Assembly: GCF_001458315.1 (NCBI RefSeq)
Contig: NZ_CYRX01000007.1
Location: forward strand, 1-64,000
Reading direction: 5' to 3'
Source of the DNA: Thalassobacter stenotrophicus
GTDB lineage: Bacteria > Pseudomonadota > Alphaproteobacteria > Rhodobacterales > Rhodobacteraceae
Length of the DNA stretch: 64,000 nucleotides
Under the pieces are notes generated by a model. It saw only the letters and a program-made list of their open reading frames with translations. It did no database searches and had not been told where the DNA came from. Shown here piece after piece: positions 51,879 through 60,337 of the stretch. Made by a program: the position numbers and the translations under genes. Numbering within the stretch: position 1 is the first letter of the stretch; each line of letters starts with the position of its first letter.

Positions 51879-53488
51879 GCGCAGTGTTGCAAGTCAAAGA
51901 TCTTCGGGTTGGGTTCCGGCAGGACGGTCAGATAGCTGAGGCCGTGAAGGGAGTTTCCTTTGAGGTTGCGCGCGGTGAGACCGTGGCATTGGTCGGCGAA
52001 AGCGGCTCGGGCAAGTCGGTAACGGCGTTGTCGACCGTGTCGCTTTTGCCAGATGCGGCAGAGGTGTCGGGCTCTGTCACCTACAACGGCACGCAGATGG
52101 TGCACGCGCCCGAACCGGATTTGCGCCGCGTGCGCGGCAACGACATCAGCTTCATTTTCCAAGAGCCGATGACGTCGCTCAACCCGTTGCACACCATTGA
52201 AAAACAACTCGCTGAAAGCCTAGCCCTGCATCAGGGGCTTAGCGGTGATGCCGCGCGTGCCCGCATTTTGGAGCTGCTGGAGCGCGTCGGTATCCAAGAA
52301 GCCGAGAGCCGCCTGAGCGCTTATCCACACCAATTATCAGGTGGGCAACGGCAACGTGTGATGATCGCGATGGCGCTTGCGAATGGGCCGGAGTTGTTGA
52401 TCGCGGATGAGCCGACCACTGCGTTAGACGTCACGATCCAAGCGCAGATCCTTGATCTGTTAGCAGAGCTAAAAGCTGCCGAAGGTATGAGCCTTTTGTT
52501 CATCACGCATGATCTGGGCGTTGTGCGGCGCATCGCGGATCGCGTGTGTGTGATGCAGGGCGGTGAGATTGTCGAAACCGGCCCGACTGAGCAAATTTTC
52601 ACCGCGCCCCAACATCCTTATACGCAAAAGCTGCTTGCGGCGGAGCCTTCGGGTTTGCCCGATCCAGCGCCTGCAAACAGCGATGTCGTCGTCAGTACCG
52701 ATGCCCTACGTGTGTGGTTTCCGATCACGCGTGGGTTCTTGCGCAAGACTGTTGGCCACGTAAAGGCTGTGAACGCGGCAACGCTGGATGTGCGTGCGGG
52801 TGAAACCCTTGGGATTGTGGGCGAAAGTGGTTCGGGTAAGACGACACTTGCGCTTGCGCTGATGCGGTTGTTGTCATCGGAAGGGCCAATCGTTTTTCAG
52901 GGCCAAGATGTCCAAGGATGGACGTCCCGGCAGCTGCGCGACCTGCGGCGACACATGCAGATCGTTTTCCAAGACCCCTTCGGCAGCCTCAGCCCGCGCA
53001 TGACCGTCGCCCAAATTATCGCCGAAGGTTTGGGCGTGCATGATTTGGGTGAAGGTCGCCCACACCGTGAGCTGGTCGCGGAAATCCTGACCGAGGTCGG
53101 CCTTGATCCGGCGATGATGGACCGATACCCGCATGAGTTTTCTGGGGGCCAACGCCAGCGTATCGCAATCGCACGCGCCATGATTTTGCGGCCCAAACTG
53201 GTGGTCTTGGATGAGCCGACAAGTGCGTTAGACATGACGGTGCAGGTTCAAATCGTAGATCTTCTGCGTGATCTGCAAAAGAAATACGGGCTGGCTTATC
53301 TGTTCATTAGCCATGATCTAAAGGTCGTTCGCGCGTTGAGCCATAAGGTGATGGTGATGAAGCAAGGCGACATCATTGAGGCCGGGCCCGCACAACAGGT
53401 TTTTGATGCACCGCAAACCGAATACACGCGCGCCCTGATGGCGGCGGCGTTTGACCTAAAGTCTGATGAGGCCGTGATTGAGGCCTAG
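51875..53488 (+). CDS. yejF: Oligopeptide/microcin C ABC transporter ATP-binding protein, dual ATPase
   Basis: The 537-residue energy subunit has two complete ABC ATPase domains. The first has Walker [10 protein letters not shown] near residue 46, signature [14 protein letters not shown] and Walker [13 protein letters not shown]. The second has Walker [10 protein letters not shown] near 319, signature [14 protein letters not shown] and [12 protein letters not shown]. Both carry the C-terminal oligopeptide/dipeptide signature [14 protein letters not shown] or equivalent. It completes a YejABEF system for import of peptides or peptide-like antibiotics. Its stop overlaps the hemN stop (CTAG). 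Confidence 0.95.
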   Translation: MSAVLQVKDLRVGFRQDGQIAEAVKGVSFEVARGETVALVGESGSGKSVTALSTVSLLPDAAEVSGSVTYNGTQMVHAPEPDLRRVRGNDISFIFQEPMTSLNPLHTIEKQLAESLALHQGLSGDAARARILELLERVGIQEAESRLSAYPHQLSGGQRQRVMIAMALANGPELLIADEPTTALDVTIQAQILDLLAELKAAEGMSLLFITHDLGVVRRIADRVCVMQGGEIVETGPTEQIFTAPQHPYTQKLLAAEPSGLPDPAPANSDVVVSTDALRVWFPITRGFLRKTVGHVKAVNAATLDVRAGETLGIVGESGSGKTTLALALMRLLSSEGPIVFQGQDVQGWTSRQLRDLRRHMQIVFQDPFGSLSPRMTVAQIIAEGLGVHDLGEGRPHRELVAEILTEVGLDPAMMDRYPHEFSGGQRQRIAIARAMILRPKLVVLDEPTSALDMTVQVQIVDLLRDLQKKYGLAYLFISHDLKVVRALSHKVMVMKQGDIIEAGPAQQVFDAPQTEYTRALMAAAFDLKSDEAVIEA

Positions 53489-54840
53489 ATCGCGGCGCTA
53501 TGGCTGCCTTGGCTGATGTCATAGGCGTCAAAAACGCGCGCGATCATGCGGACAAGGGGGCGTGCCTGCGGACGTATGCGAAAGTGGGTCGGAGTGATCT
53601 CAACCATACCAGCGAACTGGTTGGAGGCTTGGGTGTACAGCCGGTTCAGGGTGTCTTCTGAAACACCAAAGCTTGAGACGATGTCTGCCGTCTCAACCTC
53701 AAAATCGCACATAAGCGCTTCAATCATCCGGCCGCGAAATTTGTCATCCGCGGTGAACACATGGCCCCGGGCGGTTGCTAATTCACCCGCCCGCACGGCG
53801 GACTGATACCCTGCTGTCGCGCTGATATTTTGGCTGAACCCTTGCGGGAATTTTGAAATAGACGAGGCCCCAAGACCGATCAGCACATCACATGTGTCGT
53901 CGGTATACCCCTGAAAATTACGCCGTAGCCGACCCGTATCCCGCGCAATCGCAAGGCCATCGTCCTCGCGCGCAAAATGATCGATTCCAATTTCTTTATA
54001 GCCATCCCACAAGAACAGCTTCTTGGCGTTTTCATACAGTTGCAGACGTTCTTCTGGGGTGGGCAGCGTGTCTGTTGGGATCATTCCCTGACGTCGGGCC
54101 ATCCAAGGCACATGGGCGTAGCCATAAAGAGCCACGCGGTCCGGCGTGAGAGATAGCAATAGTTGCACGCTTTCGGCCAAACGCTCGGGGGATTGTTCGG
54201 GCAGTCCGAACAGAATGTCTGCGTTTAGACTTTTGACGCCAAGATCGCGCAGGGCATCAACCACGTCGCGCGTGGTTTCATAGCTTTGGATACGGCCGAT
54301 AATTTTTTGAATGTCAGGGTTAAAATCCTGCACCCCGATAGAGGCGCGGTTCATGCCACCTGCCTGCAGGGCCTTGAGCCTGGCCTGATCAATCTCATTT
54401 GGATCAATCTCGACCGAGAACTCGGCGTCTGGTTCCCACCGAACGATATCTTGGAAAGCGTCCGCAATGCGCGCGATCATGTCGGGCGCAAGCAACGTCG
54501 GCGTGCCGCCGCCCCAGTGTAGACGCGCCAAACTAACATCTGACGGAAGCATTGATTTTAGCGTCGCGATTTCCTGAAGTAGGCTGTCGACATAGGCGCG
54601 GACAGGTTCATCTGACCGCACACCTTGGGTGCGACATGCGCAAAACCAGCATAAACGCCGGCAAAAAGGGACATGCATATAGAGTGAAAGCTTGGTCCCG
54701 GGGGCAATGGATTCTATCCATTCGCGCTGCACTGCGGCATTAACGCCCCCTGCAAATTGTGTGGCGGGCGGATAGCTCGTGTAGCGCGGGACCTTCGTAT
54801 CGAACAGTCCGTATCGCTTAAGTTGTATTTGTTCACTCAT
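53485..54840 (-). CDS. hemN: Oxygen-independent coproporphyrinogen III oxidase
   Basis: Radical-SAM enzyme that converts coproporphyrinogen III to protoporphyrinogen IX without oxygen, in the cytoplasm. The 451-residue protein has the cluster motif C60-x3-C64-x2-C67 (PFCRRLCWFC), LHWGGGTPTLL and GVQDFNPDIQKIIGRIQ. The first residues (SEQIQLKRYGLFDTKVPRYTSYP) are the canonical HemN start, so ATG 54840 is preferred over the longer frame from 54936. There is no ribosome site; a TATAAT lies only 9 bases upstream, suggesting a nearly leaderless mRNA. An FNR box at 54875-54888 points to low-oxygen activation. Confidence 0.96.
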   Translation of the reverse strand: MSEQIQLKRYGLFDTKVPRYTSYPPATQFAGGVNAAVQREWIESIAPGTKLSLYMHVPFCRRLCWFCACRTQGVRSDEPVRAYVDSLLQEIATLKSMLPSDVSLARLHWGGGTPTLLAPDMIARIADAFQDIVRWEPDAEFSVEIDPNEIDQARLKALQAGGMNRASIGVQDFNPDIQKIIGRIQSYETTRDVVDALRDLGVKSLNADILFGLPEQSPERLAESVQLLLSLTPDRVALYGYAHVPWMARRQGMIPTDTLPTPEERLQLYENAKKLFLWDGYKEIGIDHFAREDDGLAIARDTGRLRRNFQGYTDDTCDVLIGLGASSISKFPQGFSQNISATAGYQSAVRAGELATARGHVFTADDKFRGRMIEALMCDFEVETADIVSSFGVSEDTLNRLYTQASNQFAGMVEITPTHFRIRPQARPLVRMIARVFDAYDISQGSHSAAI

Positions 54841-54849
54841 TTGTTTACC

Positions 54850-54855
54850 ATTATA
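54850..54855 (-). promoter_or_regulatory. Perfect TATAAT -10 element for hemN
   Basis: TATAAT on the minus strand, 9 bases before the hemN ATG. If used, transcription would begin about three bases before the start codon. The FNR box centre would then lie near -38.5. Confidence 0.55.
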
Positions 54856-54874
54856 CCGAAAGATGATCTCCGCC

Positions 54875-54888
54875 TTGATCGAGATCAA
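54875..54888. promoter_or_regulatory. FNR box between hemN and fnrL
   Basis: TTGATCGAGATCAA is a perfect TTGAT-N4-ATCAA site. It lies 34 bases upstream of the hemN ATG and 16 bases upstream of the fnrL ATG. The distance suits activation of hemN; for fnrL it is too close for activation and would suit autorepression. Confidence 0.88.
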
Positions 54889-54904
54889 GCAAAGAAGGCA
54901 AAAG

Positions 54905-55657
54905 ATGCCACGTACAATGTCCGCCCCACGGCTCACTCAGCAGGATTGTAGCAATTGTCCTATTCGACATAGCGCAGTGTGTGCGCGCTGTGAGGCTGAC
55001 GAATTGGAACGTTTGGAGAGCGTGAAATACTACCGCTCCTATAAGGCGGGCCAACAAATCGCGTGGGCGGGCGAGCCTCTGGATTTTGTCGGATCGGTGG
55101 TTGAGGGTGTGGCTACGCTGACGCAAACCATGGAGGATGGCCGTCGTCAGATGGTTGGCCTGTTGCTGCCATCGGACTTTTTGGGGCGGCCCAATCGCGC
55201 GAAGGCCACGTATGATGTGGTGGCGACGACGGACCTTGTGTTGTGTTGTTTCCGGCAAAAACCATTTCAGGAACTACTTCTCGACACGCCCCATATTTCT
55301 CAGCGTTTGCTGGAGATGACGTTAGACGAGCTTGATGCTGCGCGCGAATGGATGATCCTGTTGGGGCGCAAAACTGCGCGTGAAAAGATCGCGAGCCTTT
55401 TGTCGATTATCGCCCGTCGGGATGCGTCGCTTCGTGAAAATCCGGCGGAGCAAAGTGTAGTCTTTGACCTGCCCCTGACCCGCGAAGCGATGGCCGATTA
55501 TCTGGGGCTTACGCTGGAAACCGTTAGCCGTCAGATCTCCGCATTGCGTCGGGACAAAGTCATTGTTCTAGAAGGCAAACGCCACGTTACGGTGCCCGAT
55601 TTTGACCTGTTGATGTCTGAAACAGGCGATGACAGCGACGGTGGTATTTTCGGTTAA
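54905..55657 (+). CDS. fnrL: Oxygen-sensing Crp/Fnr-family regulator
   Basis: A 250-residue FNR-type activator that binds DNA when its [4Fe-4S] cluster is intact at low oxygen. Cluster ligands are present: C15, C18 and C26 (DCSNCPIRHSAVC) and a fourth at C114 or C115 (LVLCCFRQ), the FnrL spacing. The cNMP-like beta barrel (SYKAGQQIAWAGEPLDFVGSVVEG) and the C-terminal HTH (LGLTLETVSRQISALRRD) follow; the recognition helix ETVSRQ is the FNR type that reads TTGAT half-sites. The ATG at 54905 follows AAGAAGG. It is divergent from hemN, and its stop overlaps the stop of the stress-protein gene (TTAA). Confidence 0.94.
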   Translation: MPRTMSAPRLTQQDCSNCPIRHSAVCARCEADELERLESVKYYRSYKAGQQIAWAGEPLDFVGSVVEGVATLTQTMEDGRRQMVGLLLPSDFLGRPNRAKATYDVVATTDLVLCCFRQKPFQELLLDTPHISQRLLEMTLDELDAAREWMILLGRKTAREKIASLLSIIARRDASLRENPAEQSVVFDLPLTREAMADYLGLTLETVSRQISALRRDKVIVLEGKRHVTVPDFDLLMSETGDDSDGGIFG

Positions 55658-56484
55658 TGCGCCAATAATAGGGGCACTTCTGACTGCTCTAGCATACGGC
55701 GAGTGGCACCGCCCAACACCGCCTCGCGTAGGCGAGAATGCCCGTATGCGCCCATGACTAACAGGTCGGCTTCGGTATCTACGACGTGACGCGTTAACGT
55801 GTCTGATACGCGGGGCAGCGTCTGCACATCGATCACCACAGAAGGGTTGCCACCGTGCCGGGCTAACATCCTAGCAATGTTTCCGCCTGGGTCGCCCTGT
55901 GTCGCGCTATGGCGGGGTGGATCGACGATCAGGACATCTGTGCGTTTGGCCGCAGCAAAGAACGGCAGGGCGTGGCGCGCGGCTGCGACAGCTTCGCGGG
56001 ATTGGTTCCATGCGAGGACGATTCGCTCAGGCTGCCCGATGTCATCTGAGGTAATTAGAACGGGTGCGCGTCCGGCAAACAACGCGGCCTCTACAATTGT
56101 GGGCGCATGTGCGGCGCGGCTGGGCGCATAGGGTGGCGGAAGAATGACGATATCGGCAAATTGGCTGCGCTCTGCCACCATGTCACCTATCGTTCCGGGC
56201 TGCACAACTGCCGCTTGAACGTCAAATAGCACCCCCTGCGTTTGCAACGCCTCGTTCGCATCGGATTGAAGGGCTTGCGCCTGCTCAACGGCCTGAAGGC
56301 GCCCGTCATCGTAGACCAAAGATGTCGCACCCGCGAAATAAACACCGGGTTGGGTGGCATCCATCCCGACACAGATCACCTCAAGGTGGCTGCAATGTGC
56401 ACGGGCGAAAGGCAGCGCTGTTTTTGTCATAATTTCAATATCTTGATGATTGCTAATCACGGTCAAAACGGTGGCGAAACGCAT
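55654..56484 (-). CDS. Universal stress protein, tandem-domain type
   Basis: The 276-residue protein contains two UspA-like halves. The second half keeps the nucleotide-binding pattern (VMGAYGHSRLREAVLGGATRRMLEQSEVPLLLAH, the G-2x-G-9x-G(S/T) type). The first half is more diverged. Such proteins accompany low-oxygen and stress responses. The ATG is preceded by GGAGAAG. An FNR-like site at 56542-56555 lies about 58 bases upstream, and the gene sits between fnrL and ccoN, so FnrL control is likely. Ligand not determined. Confidence 0.9.
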   Translation of the reverse strand: MRFATVLTVISNHQDIEIMTKTALPFARAHCSHLEVICVGMDATQPGVYFAGATSLVYDDGRLQAVEQAQALQSDANEALQTQGVLFDVQAAVVQPGTIGDMVAERSQFADIVILPPPYAPSRAAHAPTIVEAALFAGRAPVLITSDDIGQPERIVLAWNQSREAVAAARHALPFFAAAKRTDVLIVDPPRHSATQGDPGGNIARMLARHGGNPSVVIDVQTLPRVSDTLTRHVVDTEADLLVMGAYGHSRLREAVLGGATRRMLEQSEVPLLLAH

Positions 56485-56541
56485 GGTCTTCTCCTGCTTG
56501 TTTCTCTGCTACACAGCTATTGGATCGAGATTTTGACAGCC

Positions 56542-56555
56542 ATGACCTGTGTCAA
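56542..56555. promoter_or_regulatory. FNR-like box, one mismatch
   Basis: ATGACCTGTGTCAA differs from TTGAC-N4-GTCAA at one base. It is 58 bases from the stress-protein ATG; a -41.5 placement would give that gene a leader of about 23 bases. It could also assist ccoN from further upstream. Confidence 0.5.
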
Positions 56556-56572
56556 TTCGTCGATGCCGTTTC

Positions 56573-56586
56573 TTGACATGGATCAA
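56573..56586 (+). promoter_or_regulatory. FNR box upstream of ccoN
   Basis: TTGACATGGATCAA is a TTGAC-N4-ATCAA site. It ends 95 bases before the ccoN ATG. With class II geometry the transcript would start near 56621, giving a leader of about 60 bases. Confidence 0.85.
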
Positions 56587-56681
56587 TGCAACTTAGAGGC
56601 GCGCTTGCGATGTCGGTCCTCATGAACAGGCCCACCGGCTCGCAGTTGAGCCAAAATGGGCGGAACAAGGGGACGCACGAG

Positions 56682-58280
56682 ATGACCGATTATCTCAAGC
56701 TTGCAGTGCTGGCTGTGATCACGCTTTTTGCGGCGATTGCAGCCAACTACGCACGCGATGCAGCCTATATGGTTCACGCTATCTTAACGATGGTAACCGC
56801 GGGGGGGCTGTTTTTGTGGCAGCTGCGCCGTGTGGATGAACCAAAGGCGCAACCAGCAAATGAATATATGGACGGGCCCGTACGGGCATCCGTAATTGCC
56901 ACTGCATTTTGGGGTGTTGTGGGTTTTTTGGTCGGCACTTTCATTGCCTTCCAACTGGCCTTTCCGGTGCTCAATTTTGAATGGGCGCAAGGATACCTGA
57001 ACTTTGGACGCCTACGCCCGCTGCACACCAGCGCGGTGATTTTTGCGTTTGGTGGTAACGCGCTGATCGCATCCGCATTTTACGTGGTGCAACGAACCTC
57101 TGCGGCGCGGCTTTGGGGCGGAAACCTCAGCTGGTTTGTGTTCTGGGGCTACCAGTTTTTTATCGTTTTGGCCGCGACTGGCTACTTGCTCGGGTCGACC
57201 CAAAGCAAAGAATACGCCGAGCCTGAGTGGTACGTCGATATCTGGCTGACAATCGTTTGGGTCTGCTTTTTGGCGGTTTTTGTCGGCACGCTTGTGCGGC
57301 GCAAAGAGCCGCACATCTACGTGGCAAACTGGTTCTATCTGGCGTTCATCATTACTGTGGCGATGCTACATTTGGTTAACAATTTGTCGTTGCCTGTTTC
57401 GATCTGGGGCTCGCGCTCTGTGCAGGTCATGTCAGGCGTCCAAGATGCCATGACCCAGTGGTGGTACGGGCATAACGCCGTGGGCTTTTTCCTGACTGCG
57501 GGCTTCTTGGGGATGATGTATTATTTCATCCCAAAGCAGGCCGATCGTCCCGTGTTTTCGTACAAACTGTCGATCATTCACTTCTGGGCTCTGATCTTTT
57601 TGTACATCTGGGCCGGCCCCCACCACCTGCACTACACCGCATTGCCCGACTGGGCCTCGACGCTTGGTATGGTGTTCTCGATCGTGCTGTGGATGCCGTC
57701 GTGGGGCGGGATGATTAACGGTCTGATGACGCTGTCTGGCGCATGGGACAAGCTGCGCACCGATCCGGTGTTGCGGATGATGGTCACCTCGGTCGCGTTC
57801 TACGGGATGTCGACGTTTGAAGGGCCGATGATGTCGATCCGTGCGGTGAATTCACTGTCGCACTACACCGACTGGACCATTGGCCACGTGCATTCTGGCG
57901 CGCTCGGTTGGAACGGGATGATCACCTTCGGGATGCTCTACTTCCTGTTCCCGAAACTGTGGAACAAGCAGCGCCTTTACTCGCTCAGCCTCGTATCTTG
58001 GCACTACTGGCTCGCGACGATTGGCATCGTTCTCTACGCGTCGTCCATGTGGGTGACGGGGATCATGGAGGGCCTGATGTGGCGCGAAGTGGATGCAAAT
58101 GGCTTCCTTGTGAACAGCTTTGCCGACACCGTTGCCGCCAAGTTCCCGATGTACGTGGTGCGCGGTTTGGGCGGGGTCCTGTTCCTCGCGGGATCGCTGA
58201 TCATGGTCTACAACCTGTGGATGACTGTCGTCAAAGGCGAGGCGAAAGCCCCGGCCCGCGTCGCAGTCCCTGCTGAATAA
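56682..58280 (+). CDS. ccoN: cbb3-type cytochrome c oxidase subunit I
   Basis: Catalytic subunit of the high-affinity terminal oxidase used at low oxygen. The 532-residue inner-membrane protein has at least twelve helices and the haem/copper histidines, e.g. [43 protein letters not shown] and [15 protein letters not shown]-like [15 protein letters not shown]. The ATG at 56682 is preceded by AAGGGGACG; a longer frame from 56586 starts inside the FNR box and is rejected. ccoO follows after 12 bases. Confidence 0.97.
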   Translation: MTDYLKLAVLAVITLFAAIAANYARDAAYMVHAILTMVTAGGLFLWQLRRVDEPKAQPANEYMDGPVRASVIATAFWGVVGFLVGTFIAFQLAFPVLNFEWAQGYLNFGRLRPLHTSAVIFAFGGNALIASAFYVVQRTSAARLWGGNLSWFVFWGYQFFIVLAATGYLLGSTQSKEYAEPEWYVDIWLTIVWVCFLAVFVGTLVRRKEPHIYVANWFYLAFIITVAMLHLVNNLSLPVSIWGSRSVQVMSGVQDAMTQWWYGHNAVGFFLTAGFLGMMYYFIPKQADRPVFSYKLSIIHFWALIFLYIWAGPHHLHYTALPDWASTLGMVFSIVLWMPSWGGMINGLMTLSGAWDKLRTDPVLRMMVTSVAFYGMSTFEGPMMSIRAVNSLSHYTDWTIGHVHSGALGWNGMITFGMLYFLFPKLWNKQRLYSLSLVSWHYWLATIGIVLYASSMWVTGIMEGLMWREVDANGFLVNSFADTVAAKFPMYVVRGLGGVLFLAGSLIMVYNLWMTVVKGEAKAPARVAVPAE

Positions 58281-58292
58281 GGAGGAGATCTC

Positions 58293-59018
58293 ATGTCTAT
58301 CCTCAGCAAACACAAAAAGATCGAGACGAATGTCACGCTTTTGATGGTTCTGTCCTTCTTGGTCGTGACCATCGGTGGCATCGTACAGATCGCTCCGCTG
58401 TTCTATCTCGAAAACACGATTGAGGACGTAGAGGGCATGCGCCCCTACTCCCCACTCGAACTCGCAGGGCGCGAGATCTACATCCGGGAGGGGTGCTATG
58501 TCTGTCACTCTCAGATGATCCGCCCAATGCGAGACGAGGTAGAGCGTTATGGTCACTACTCCCTGGCGGCTGAATCGCAATATGATCACCCGTTCCAATG
58601 GGGGTCCAAGCGGACGGGGCCGGACCTGGCTCGTGTCGGTGGGCGCTATTCTGACGACTGGCATATTGATCACCTGATCAGCCCACAGTCGGTGGTGCCC
58701 GAGTCTGTCATGCCCAAATACGGCTATCTGTTAGACCGCAAGGTAAAGCCAGAAATGGTCCGCGATCTGATGGCGACACACCGCATGGTTGGCGTGCCCT
58801 ACACAGAAGAAATGATTGAGTTCGCGGCCGCTGACGTGCGCACCCAAATCGATCCATGGGGGGACACGGATGATTTCCTTGCCCGCTATCCCAAGGCGCA
58901 AGTGCGCAATTTTGATGGTGCAAATGGCGTGTCCGAAATGGATGCTCTTGTGGCCTATCTTCAGATGCTCGGCACGTTGGTCGATTTCTCGACCTTCACA
59001 CCCGATGCAAGCCGGTAA
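58293..59018 (+). CDS. ccoO: cbb3-type cytochrome c oxidase subunit II (monohaem)
   Basis: A 241-residue membrane-anchored cytochrome c of the oxidase. The N-terminal helix ([22 protein letters not shown]) anchors it. The haem site is C68-Y-V-C71-H72-S in the family segment [20 protein letters not shown]. The axial Met lies in [16 protein letters not shown] precedes the ATG. It passes electrons from CcoP to CcoN. Confidence 0.97.
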   Translation: MSILSKHKKIETNVTLLMVLSFLVVTIGGIVQIAPLFYLENTIEDVEGMRPYSPLELAGREIYIREGCYVCHSQMIRPMRDEVERYGHYSLAAESQYDHPFQWGSKRTGPDLARVGGRYSDDWHIDHLISPQSVVPESVMPKYGYLLDRKVKPEMVRDLMATHRMVGVPYTEEMIEFAAADVRTQIDPWGDTDDFLARYPKAQVRNFDGANGVSEMDALVAYLQMLGTLVDFSTFTPDASR

Positions 59019-59030
59019 GGGGGGCGGATT

Positions 59031-59225
59031 ATGGAAGATATTTACACCATCACGCGCGCCTTTGCCGACAGCTGGGCCCTGCTTGTCATGTTCGCGTTGT
59101 TCATTGGGATCATCCTTTTTGCCTTCCGTCCTGGAAGCAACAAGGTGCATGCCGATATCGCGAATATCCCCTTTCGTCATGAGGATAGACCCGCACCCGA
59201 CAGCGGGGAGGAGGCATCGAAATGA
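59031..59225 (+). CDS. ccoQ: cbb3-type cytochrome c oxidase subunit CcoQ
   Basis: A 64-residue single-helix protein (SWALLVMFALFIGIILFAF) with a short polar tail (FRPGSNKVHADIANIPFRHE), the CcoQ/FixQ pattern. It stabilises the oxidase. It lies between ccoO and ccoP, and its stop overlaps the ccoP start (ATGA). Confidence 0.92.
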   Translation: MEDIYTITRAFADSWALLVMFALFIGIILFAFRPGSNKVHADIANIPFRHEDRPAPDSGEEASK

Positions 59226-60100
59226 GCCATCAAACCGAAGATAAAGAACAAGAACTTCAAGCGGGTGACCCCAATACAACCGGTCATAGCTGGGACGGGA
59301 TCAAAGAGTTCGACAATCCGATGCCGCGTTGGTGGCTCTGGACGTTTTACGCCTGTATCGTTTGGGCGATTGGTTACACGATTGCCTATCCTGCTTGGCC
59401 GATGCTCAAGGAAGCCACCCCAGGCTTGTTGGGCTATTCCACTCGGGCCGAAGTGCAGCAAGACATCGACGCAGTCGAAACCCAAAATGCGCCCCTCTGG
59501 GAGCAAATCGAACAAGTGGAGTTGGCCTCGCTAAAGGACAACACCGACCTGCACGGCTTTGCGGTGAACGGTGGCGCTGCGATCTTCAAAACGTGGTGTG
59601 CACAGTGCCACGGATCGGGTGCTGCGGGTGCCGTTGGGTATCCCAACTTGCTGGATGATGACTGGCTTTGGGGCGGGACTGTCGACGACATCGCCCAAAC
59701 TGTGGCCTACGGTATTCGTCTTGAAGACGTGGCAGACAGCCGATTTTCTGAGATGCCAGCCTTTGGCGAAATCCTCGCCGAAGAGGAAATCGCACAAGTC
59801 GTCTCCTATGTCCGCTCGCTGTCTGATGCGCCCCATAACTCAGCCTTGGCCTCGGCGGGCGAGGTCATCTTCTTGGACAATTGTTCAAGCTGTCACGCCG
59901 AGGATGGAACGGGTGATCGGTTCCAAGGGGCGCCCAACCTGACCGATGCGATCTGGCTTTTCGGCGGCTCCGAAGAGGCAATTACCGAGACGGTCATGAA
60001 CTCTCGCTATGGGGTTATGCCGAACTGGAACAAACGGCTTTCTGAAGGCGAAATTCGCGCCGTTGCGGCCTATGTGCACCAGCTTGGTGGGGGCGAATGA
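59222..60100 (+). CDS. ccoP: cbb3-type cytochrome c oxidase subunit III (dihaem)
   Basis: A 292-residue electron-entry subunit. The N-terminal polar segment has the family motif HSWDGIKEFDNPMPRWWLW. One membrane helix follows, then two cytochrome c domains with haem sites C126-A-Q-C129-H130 and C221-S-S-C224-H225, and axial Met residues in EMPAFG and GVMPNWN. It takes electrons from soluble or membrane cytochromes c, possibly the one encoded at 47252-47782. A terminator follows at 60190. Confidence 0.97.
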   Translation: MSHQTEDKEQELQAGDPNTTGHSWDGIKEFDNPMPRWWLWTFYACIVWAIGYTIAYPAWPMLKEATPGLLGYSTRAEVQQDIDAVETQNAPLWEQIEQVELASLKDNTDLHGFAVNGGAAIFKTWCAQCHGSGAAGAVGYPNLLDDDWLWGGTVDDIAQTVAYGIRLEDVADSRFSEMPAFGEILAEEEIAQVVSYVRSLSDAPHNSALASAGEVIFLDNCSSCHAEDGTGDRFQGAPNLTDAIWLFGGSEEAITETVMNSRYGVMPNWNKRLSEGEIRAVAAYVHQLGGGE

Positions 60101-60189
60101 CCTAGGTTCGGATCCGTCCTAAACGGGCGGATCTGAAAGGGGTCTCACCTTGATCCTGTTCGCGCGTTTCCAAAGGTAGACCCACTCTG

Positions 60190-60219
60190 ACCGCCCTCCG
60201 CATTTCGGGGGGCGGTTTT
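60190..60219 (+). terminator. Intrinsic terminator after ccoNOQP
   Basis: ACCGCCCTCCG pairs with CGGGGGGCGGT (one wobble) around a 5-base loop and ends in TTTT. It lies 89 bases past the ccoP stop and separates ccoNOQP from ccoGHI. Confidence 0.85.
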
Positions 60220-60255
60220 CATTTGTGGTCTCTCATTGAGCGAAAGGGGCAAAAC

Positions 60256-60269
60256 TTGACACAGGTCAA
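60256..60269 (+). promoter_or_regulatory. FNR box upstream of ccoG
   Basis: TTGACACAGGTCAA is a perfect TTGAC-N4-GTCAA palindrome. A -41.5 placement puts the transcript start near 60304, with TAGGAA at the expected -10 position (60292-60297). That gives ccoG a leader of 16-34 bases depending on the start used. Confidence 0.88.
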
Positions 60270-60337
60270 TGTTCGCTCGGCGTCACAACCCTAGGAATAG
60301 TGAAGCGAACAGAACCCTAATGAAACGAGTCGGTTGT

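Noticed and set aside
60320-60337. ccoG start at ATG 60320, or 60269 inside the FNR box
   Set aside because: The 60269 start would begin within the regulator site; 60320 adds residues not in line with the homologous N-terminus. 60338 is kept, with 60320 as second choice.
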